Shown: positions 59,177-64,000 of the stretch, piece after piece
Numbering within the stretch: the first letter of the stretch is position 1
Layout: every line of letters starts with the position of its first letter
NCBI RefSeq assembly: GCF_030009775.1
Contig: NZ_JASCTH010000002.1
Location: forward strand, 1 to 64,000
Length of the DNA: 64,000 nucleotides
From: Actinoplanes sandaracinus
GTDB taxonomy: Bacteria; Actinomycetota; Actinomycetes; Mycobacteriales; Micromonosporaceae
Direction: 5' to 3'
Translations under genes and position numbers: made by a program
Notes under the pieces: generated by a model
Told to the model about the DNA's origin: nothing
Databases searched by the model: none
Seen by the model: only the letters and a program-made list of their open reading frames with translations

Positions 59177-61698
59177 CCGTCCACCCGCAGGGCGGCCAGC
59201 GACTCCTCCAACTCGTCCGGCTTGACCAGCACGTCGCGCGCCTTCGAGCCCTCGGAGGGCCCGACGATGCCCCGGGTCTCCATCAGGTCCATCAGGCGGC
59301 CGGCCTTGGCGAAACCCACCCGCAGCTTGCGCTGGAGCATCGACGTCGAGCCGAACTGGCTGGTCACGACCAGCTCGATGGCCTGGATCAGCAGCTGAAG
59401 GTCGTCGCCGATGTCCTCGTCGATGTCCTTCTTCTTGCTCGGCGGCGCCTCGGTCACGTCCGGGCGGAACTCCGGCTCGCGCTGGTCCTTGCAGAACTTG
59501 ACGACCGCCGCGATCTCCTTCTCCTCGACCCAGGCGCCCTGGATGCGCACCGGCTTCGAGGCGCCCATCGGCAGGAAGAGACCGTCACCACGGCCGAGCA
59601 GCTTCTCCGCGCCCGGCTGGTCCAGGATGACCCGGGAGTCGGCCAGCGAACTGGTGGCGAAGGCGAGACGGGACGGCACGTTCGCCTTGATCAGGCCGGT
59701 GACCACGTCGACCGACGGGCGCTGGGTCGCCAGCACCAGGTGGATGCCGGCGGCCCGGGCCAGCTGGGTGATCCGGACGACCGAGTCCTCCACGTCGCGC
59801 GGCGCGACCATCATCAGGTCGGCGAGCTCGTCGATGATCACCAGGAGGTACGGGTACGGCTTCATCTCCCGCTCGCTGCCCGGCGGCGGAGTGATCTCGC
59901 CGCTGCGGACCTTGCGGTTGAAGTCGTCGATGTGGCGCACCCCGTTGGCGGCGAGGTCGTCGTACCGCATGTCCATCTCGCGGACCACCCATTCCAGGGC
60001 GTCCGCGGCCTTCTTCGGGTTCGTGATGATCGGCGAGACGAGGTGCGGGATCCCCTCGTAGGCCGTCATCTCCACCCGCTTCGGGTCGACCAGCAGTAGT
60101 CGTACCTCATCGGGGGTCGCCCTGGTCAGCAGCGAGACCAGCAGTGAGTTGAGGCAGGAGCTCTTGCCGGCGCCGGTGGCGCCGGCGATCAGGATGTGCG
60201 GCATCTTGGCCAGATTGGCCACGACGAACCCGCCCTCGATGTCCTTGCCGAGCGCGACGATCATCGGGTGGTGGTCGCCGGTGGCGGCCCGGGAGCGCAG
60301 CACGTCACCCAGCGCCACGTTCTCCGGGTCGGTGTTCGGGATCTCCACACCGACCGCGCTCTTGCCCGGGATCGGGCTGAGGATGCGCACGTCCGGCGAC
60401 TTCACCGCATAGGCGATGTTGCGGGAGAGCTGGGTGATCCGCTCGACCTTGGTGCCCGGCCCGATCTCCACCTCGTAGCGGGTGACCGTCGGGCCGCGGG
60501 TGAAGCCGGTGACCAGCGCGTCGACGTTGAACTGCTCGAACACCCCGGTCAGCGCGGCCATGATCTCGTCGTTGGCGCGGCTGCGGGCTTTCGCCGGGGC
60601 GCCGGTGGCGAGCAGGTTCGGCGGCGGCAGCCGGTAGTCGCCCTTGACCGCCGAGATCTCCAACTGCTCGGCGCGGGTGGGCGGCAGCGGCGAGTGCTCC
60701 GGCGGTGGAGGCTTCTTGCGGGTCTTCGGCAGCTTCGGCAGAGCCACCGTGTCGTGCAGGATCAGTTCCTCGTCGAAGTCGTCCGGCGGTTCCTGACCGA
60801 GCGGGGCGGGCTCGGCCAGCGCGGCCTGCCGGCGCCGGGCCGGGCGACGCGGCTTCGCCGCCTCCCCCTCCTCGCTCTCGCCGTCGCCCTCGTCACCGGT
60901 CTCGCCGGCCAGCGGGGGCCGCGTGGTGTGCCGGCCCGCACGCCCGGAGACCAGGTCGACCAGCAGCGCCACCCGCTCCGGGACCTTGGCGATCGGCGTC
61001 GCCGTGGCCACCAGAAGACCGAAGACGAAGAGCAGCACCAGCAGCGGTACGGCCACCCAGGCGCTCACCGCCTGCTCCAGCAACCCGCCGATCCCGTAGC
61101 CGAGCAGCCCGCCGGCCTCGTCCACCGCGGGGTTCGCGGCTTCCGGGCCGGAGATGTGCAGCAGCGCGGCGGTGGCCACGATGATCGCGGTCCAGCCGAC
61201 CAGGGACCGTCCACGGTGTTCCGGGTCGACGGGCTCGCGCATCAGCCGGATCGAGCCGTAGAAGAGCAGCAGCGGCAACAGCACCGCGAGGCTGCCGAGG
61301 AAGAGGCGCACCATGTCGGCCAGCCACACGCCGACCGGGCCCGCGCCGCCCGCCCAGACCGCGACGGCGATCAGGATGGCGATGCCGAGCAGGAACAGGC
61401 CGGCGCCGTCGCGGCGGTGCTCGGGCCCGATGGACCGCGCGCTGGCGGCCTGCCGGCCGGCGCCGCGGGCGAGCCAGCCGACGCTGCCGGCCAGACCCAT
61501 CCAGAGCGCGCCGACACCACGGGCCATGCTCGGGCCTACCGTCGACTGTTTCCGGACGGCGGGGCGTTTCGCGGCGGGTTTGCGCGCGGCCGCCTTGCCC
61601 GTGGCCTTACGTGCCGGTTGACGGGCACGGTTCACCGCCGCGCCACGGGTGGTGGACGCGGCGCGGCTCCGGCCCGCCGGAGGAGTACGGCCTGCCAT
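59173..61698 (-). CDS. ftsK: DNA translocase FtsK
   Basis: 841 residues, ATG at 61698. N-terminal basic extension, four membrane helices ([76 protein letters not shown]), an acidic/Pro-rich linker, then the motor: Walker [21 protein letters not shown], Walker [14 protein letters not shown], and a C-terminal gamma wHTH ([19 protein letters not shown]...[16 protein letters not shown]) that reads KOPS-like DNA. Pumps chromosome ends through the septum. Between rimO-pgsA and rnj, as in mycobacteria. Confidence 0.96.
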   Translation of the reverse strand: MAGRTPPAGRSRAASTTRGAAVNRARQPARKATGKAAARKPAAKRPAVRKQSTVGPSMARGVGALWMGLAGSVGWLARGAGRQAASARSIGPEHRRDGAGLFLLGIAILIAVAVWAGGAGPVGVWLADMVRLFLGSLAVLLPLLLFYGSIRLMREPVDPEHRGRSLVGWTAIIVATAALLHISGPEAANPAVDEAGGLLGYGIGGLLEQAVSAWVAVPLLVLLFVFGLLVATATPIAKVPERVALLVDLVSGRAGRHTTRPPLAGETGDEGDGESEEGEAAKPRRPARRRQAALAEPAPLGQEPPDDFDEELILHDTVALPKLPKTRKKPPPPEHSPLPPTRAEQLEISAVKGDYRLPPPNLLATGAPAKARSRANDEIMAALTGVFEQFNVDALVTGFTRGPTVTRYEVEIGPGTKVERITQLSRNIAYAVKSPDVRILSPIPGKSAVGVEIPNTDPENVALGDVLRSRAATGDHHPMIVALGKDIEGGFVVANLAKMPHILIAGATGAGKSSCLNSLLVSLLTRATPDEVRLLLVDPKRVEMTAYEGIPHLVSPIITNPKKAADALEWVVREMDMRYDDLAANGVRHIDDFNRKVRSGEITPPPGSEREMKPYPYLLVIIDELADLMMVAPRDVEDSVVRITQLARAAGIHLVLATQRPSVDVVTGLIKANVPSRLAFATSSLADSRVILDQPGAEKLLGRGDGLFLPMGASKPVRIQGAWVEEKEIAAVVKFCKDQREPEFRPDVTEAPPSKKKDIDEDIGDDLQLLIQAIELVVTSQFGSTSMLQRKLRVGFAKAGRLMDLMETRGIVGPSEGSKARDVLVKPDELEESLAALRVDG

Positions 61699-61784
61699 GG
61701 ATCTCACCGTAGCGGTGCGGGGCCGTTCCGCCGAGAAGGCGCACCGCGACTGCTTTTCACTTTCCCGGCATTTACCATCGTACG

Positions 61785-62210
61785 GTGCAACCTCTCAGCA
61801 ACGACATGATCAAGACTGCGCTGGACGGACGCGGATTCTCGTACTTCGTCGATGCCGACGGCGACATAGCCGGCAACTTCCAGGGGAACCTCATCTACTT
61901 CTTCCGGCTGGGCGCCCGGAAAGAGATCCTCCAGGTAAGGGCGATGATGCAGCACGTCTTCTCGGTCGAGGACGTGCAGCGGCTGTACGAGTTCTGCAAC
62001 ACCTGGAACCGCGACCAACTCTGGCCCAAGGCGTACGTGCAGGTCACCGACGACGGCCAGGCCATCGTGGTGGGCGAGGTGACCACCGACTGCGAACACG
62101 GCCTCACCACCGAACAACTCGACCAGGTGCTGCTCTGCGGGGTGGCGACCGGGTGCCGGCTCGGCGAGGCACTGGGCGAACTGAAATCGGGGTCCTCACA
62201 GAAATCGTGA
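61785..62210 (+). CDS. YbjN-domain protein
   Basis: 141 residues, GTG at 61785 with no ribosome site (possibly leaderless). YbjN/TY3H-like type III chaperone fold: [80 protein letters not shown]. Such proteins may act as chaperones or regulators in actinobacteria, but a precise role is unknown. Divergent from ftsK (86 nt) and convergent with the serine protease. Confidence 0.82.
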   Translation: MQPLSNDMIKTALDGRGFSYFVDADGDIAGNFQGNLIYFFRLGARKEILQVRAMMQHVFSVEDVQRLYEFCNTWNRDQLWPKAYVQVTDDGQAIVVGEVTTDCEHGLTTEQLDQVLLCGVATGCRLGEALGELKSGSSQKS

Positions 62211-62227
62211 GAACCCCGATGCGGACC

Positions 62228-62254
62228 GGGCCGGGTAACTTGCGCACCCGGCCC
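62228..62254. terminator. Bidirectional terminator between the YbjN and S1 protease genes
   Basis: GGGCCGGGT (62228-62236) and ACCCGGCCC (62246-62254) pair perfectly with a 9-nt loop, 17 nt after the YbjN stop and 20 nt from the protease stop. Confidence 0.65.
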
Positions 62255-62274
62255 CGCCCGGCGGAAACCCGGAA

Positions 62275-63801
62275 CTACTGAACGTCGAAGCCCAGGCTGT
62301 ACGAGCCGGTGCCGGAACTCGCCACGACCACGTACCGATAGGTGCCGGAGCCACCGGTGAAGGTCAGCGACTTGTCGCCGCTGCCGGTCGCCTCAGCCAC
62401 GGTCCGGAAGCCGCCCTGCTGGTTCTGCTCCTGCAGCAGCAGGTCGAAGTCGGTGCCCGCCGGGGCGTCGAGGCAGGCGGTGTGCGTGCCGGCGCGGGCC
62501 CGGTAAGACCCGCCGTTCGGCTGCGCCTGCGCCTGGCCGGCCCGGTTGATGGCGCCCGTGCGCTGCACCGGCAGGGCTTCGCACGCGGTCTCGGCGGGCG
62601 GCGTGGTGGATTCCCCACCGCCGGTGCCCCCGGTGGTCACCAACGTCAGGTCCTGTGCCGCCAGGACCTCGTTGAGCGGCTGGAAGAAGGTCTCGCCGCC
62701 GACCGTGCAGTCGCCGGAACCGCCCGAGGTCAGGCCCTGGGCCTGGTCACCGGAGAGCCACGGGCCCCCGGAGTCGCCGCCCTCGGCGCAGACATCCGTC
62801 CGGGTCAGGCCGGTGACCGCACCCTCCGGGTAGACGACGGTCTGGTTCTTGGCCAGGATCGTGCCGCAGAACGTGCCGGTGGTGGAACCGGAACGGCAGA
62901 CCGCCGCGCCGACGGGGGCCTCGGTGTTGCCGGCCACCGGCAGCTCGTTGCCCTCGAAGTCGTTGACCACCGCGCGGGGCGTCCAGTCCCCGTTCACCGC
63001 GACGAAGCCCATGTCGGCCGCGCCCGGGAAGACCGAGAACTCCACGGTGCCTTGAGCTTCGTTGTTGAAGCCGGTGGTGGTCGCGCCCTCTGCACCGCAG
63101 TGTCCGGCGGTGACGAAACCGCCCTGCACCGAGAAGCCGATCGAACAGCGGGCCTGCCCGCCGCCGACGTTGATGAAGTACGGGTCAGCGCCACGGAGGT
63201 CGAACAGCGGCTTCGGCTGGGCGTCGCTGACCTTCACGGCCACCGCGTCAGCCGGTACGCCGGCCCGCTTCGCCAGCGCCAGCGCCTCCGCCTTCCCGCT
63301 CGACTTGGCGACGACGACCAGCTTGTTGGTGGTCACGTCGACATACCAGCCGGTCAGGCCGGCCACCTTGACGCCGGCCGCGTCCAGCTTGGTCTTCGCC
63401 GCGTCCAGCTCGGCCTCACTGTGCTTGACCAGCACCGGGACGGCACCGGCGGCCTTGACCGCCGACGCCGCCGCGGAATCGGTCACCGCGACCTTGAGCG
63501 TGGTGCCGTCGGACGCCAGCCAGGCGCCGCCGAAGTCCTCACCGGTCCGGGCGGCCAGCGTCGCCGAGACGCCACCGGCCCACTCCGAGCGGGCCAACCG
63601 CGCCGCGGCCTGCTCGCCGTCGAGGCCCAGGTCCCGCTTCATGGCCGCGAGCAGATTCGGGGAGACACCCCCCGGAGACTTCTTCGCGGCCGCCGGCGAG
63701 GCTGCCTCATTGGTGCCAGCGAGCGAGGGCAGGGTGAAAGCGACCGCTGCCGCGCCCGCTGCCACCACCACCCCAGCCACGACGATCGGTCTGCGCTGCA
63801 T
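62275..63801 (-). CDS. Secreted chymotrypsin-fold (S1/streptogrisin-like) serine protease with prodomain
   Basis: 508 residues, ATG at 63801 after GGAGGGAG. Signal peptide (MQRRPIVVAGVVVAAGAAAV), then a ~150-residue alpha-lytic/streptogrisin-type propeptide (ARSEWAGGVSATLAARTGED, GGAWLASDGTTLKVAVTD). Mature protease has FVTAGHCG (His), AADMGFVAV (Asp) and CAEGGDSGGPWLSGD (Ser), with paired cysteines. The last ~110 residues after a Gly/Thr linker form a beta-rich C-terminal domain of the bacterial pre-peptidase/carbohydrate-binding type (ACLDAPAGTDFDLLLQEQNQ). An extracellular digestive enzyme. It interrupts the usual ftsK-rnj order, so it is probably an insertion. Confidence 0.93.
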   Translation of the reverse strand: MQRRPIVVAGVVVAAGAAAVAFTLPSLAGTNEAASPAAAKKSPGGVSPNLLAAMKRDLGLDGEQAAARLARSEWAGGVSATLAARTGEDFGGAWLASDGTTLKVAVTDSAAASAVKAAGAVPVLVKHSEAELDAAKTKLDAAGVKVAGLTGWYVDVTTNKLVVVAKSSGKAEALALAKRAGVPADAVAVKVSDAQPKPLFDLRGADPYFINVGGGQARCSIGFSVQGGFVTAGHCGAEGATTTGFNNEAQGTVEFSVFPGAADMGFVAVNGDWTPRAVVNDFEGNELPVAGNTEAPVGAAVCRSGSTTGTFCGTILAKNQTVVYPEGAVTGLTRTDVCAEGGDSGGPWLSGDQAQGLTSGGSGDCTVGGETFFQPLNEVLAAQDLTLVTTGGTGGGESTTPPAETACEALPVQRTGAINRAGQAQAQPNGGSYRARAGTHTACLDAPAGTDFDLLLQEQNQQGGFRTVAEATGSGDKSLTFTGGSGTYRYVVVASSGTGSYSLGFDVQ

Positions 63802-63888
63802 CTGGAGAACTCCCTCCGCCACAGGTGCCGTGGGGGCGGCACCGTGCCAAGGAGTACGCAGCTCGACCGAGAATGGTTGAAAAAGACC

Positions 63889-63999
63889 TCAGACTTCTAC
63901 GACAGTCGGCACGATCATCGGCCGGCGGCGGTAGGCGTCGTTCACCCAGCGGCCGACCGTCCGGCGGACGACCTGCTGCAACTGGTGCGGATCAGTGAT
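63889..63999 (-). CDS. rnj: Ribonuclease J, C-terminal fragment
   Basis: Partial: 36 residues plus stop, cut by the window edge. ITDPHQLQQVVRRTVGRWV and YRRRPMIVPTVVEV match the conserved end of actinobacterial RNase J, where the metallo-beta-lactamase/beta-CASP enzyme terminates in a helix and RRRPMI...V. The ftsK-rnj-dapA order of mycobacteria supports it. The stop TGA is at 63889-63891. Confidence 0.7.
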   Translation of the reverse strand: MTDPHQLQQVVRRTVGRWVNDAYRRRPMIVPTVVEV

Positions 64000-64000
64000 C

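Overview
The window is a GC-rich actinobacterial chromosome segment. Strong G/C third-position bias, frequent GTG starts, cobalamin-dependent NrdJ with NrdR, an F420-type oxidoreductase, IdeR, ClgR/PspA/PspM and Lhr together point to a filamentous actinomycete, most likely Micromonosporaceae (Actinoplanes-like). That placement is inference from gene content. There are no rRNA, tRNA, CRISPR or insertion-sequence features. The order of conserved genes (sigB, ideR, nrdR, lexA, hflX, dapF, miaA, DUF349, miaB, recX, recA, DUF3046, pspM, pspA, clgR, cinA, pgsA, rimO, ftsK, rnj) follows the well-known sigB-to-rnj core of Mycobacterium and Streptomyces, with accessory blocks inserted.

Layout. 1-5.3 kb: 3' end of a SigB-like sigma factor, a coupled acetyltransferase/acyl-CoA synthetase fusion and AcuC deacetylase, and IdeR. 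5.3-8.7 kb: lipoprotein, DUF5522 protein, HTH plus alpha/beta hydrolase pair, secreted GDSL hydrolase. 9-14 kb: nrdRJ, then a divergent SOS locus: lexA and a 45-residue membrane microprotein, with two LexA-type boxes between them. 14.3-19.5 kb: a surface beta-propeller protein with a long PQ/RG-rich cytoplasmic tail, hflX and malic enzyme. 19.5-25.5 kb: glycerophosphodiesterase, dapF, miaA, DUF349, miaB and an orphan. 25.6-29 kb: gluABCD glutamate-type ABC transporter. 29.3-36.2 kb: rny, a 2.2-kb repeat-rich gap, recX-recA with two upstream LexA-type boxes, DUF3046 and a UdgX-type uracil-DNA protein. 36.3-42.6 kb: MocR regulator divergent from a flavin-oxidase/GNAT fusion, LysE exporter, transmembrane Ser/Thr kinase. 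42.9-51.5 kb: Lhr helicase, LLM oxidoreductase, SAM hydrolase, GNAT, Nei-type glycosylase. 51.5-56.6 kb: PspM, PspA, ClgR, CinA, PgsA, RimO. 56.6-64 kb: membrane glycosyltransferase overlapping a Cys-rich HTH regulator, DUF3291, FtsK, YbjN, a secreted S1 protease and the 3' end of RNase J.

How it works together: much of the window concerns genome maintenance (LexA/RecA/RecX, UdgX, Nei, Lhr, FtsK, NrdJ/NrdR) and envelope or protein stress (ClgR, PspA/M, PgsA, kinase). The SOS circuit can be read from the sequence: LexA-like boxes sit before lexA, before the membrane microprotein and before recA. Several intergenic gaps contain short GC-rich tandem repeats of different unit length, which seems to be a habit of this genome.
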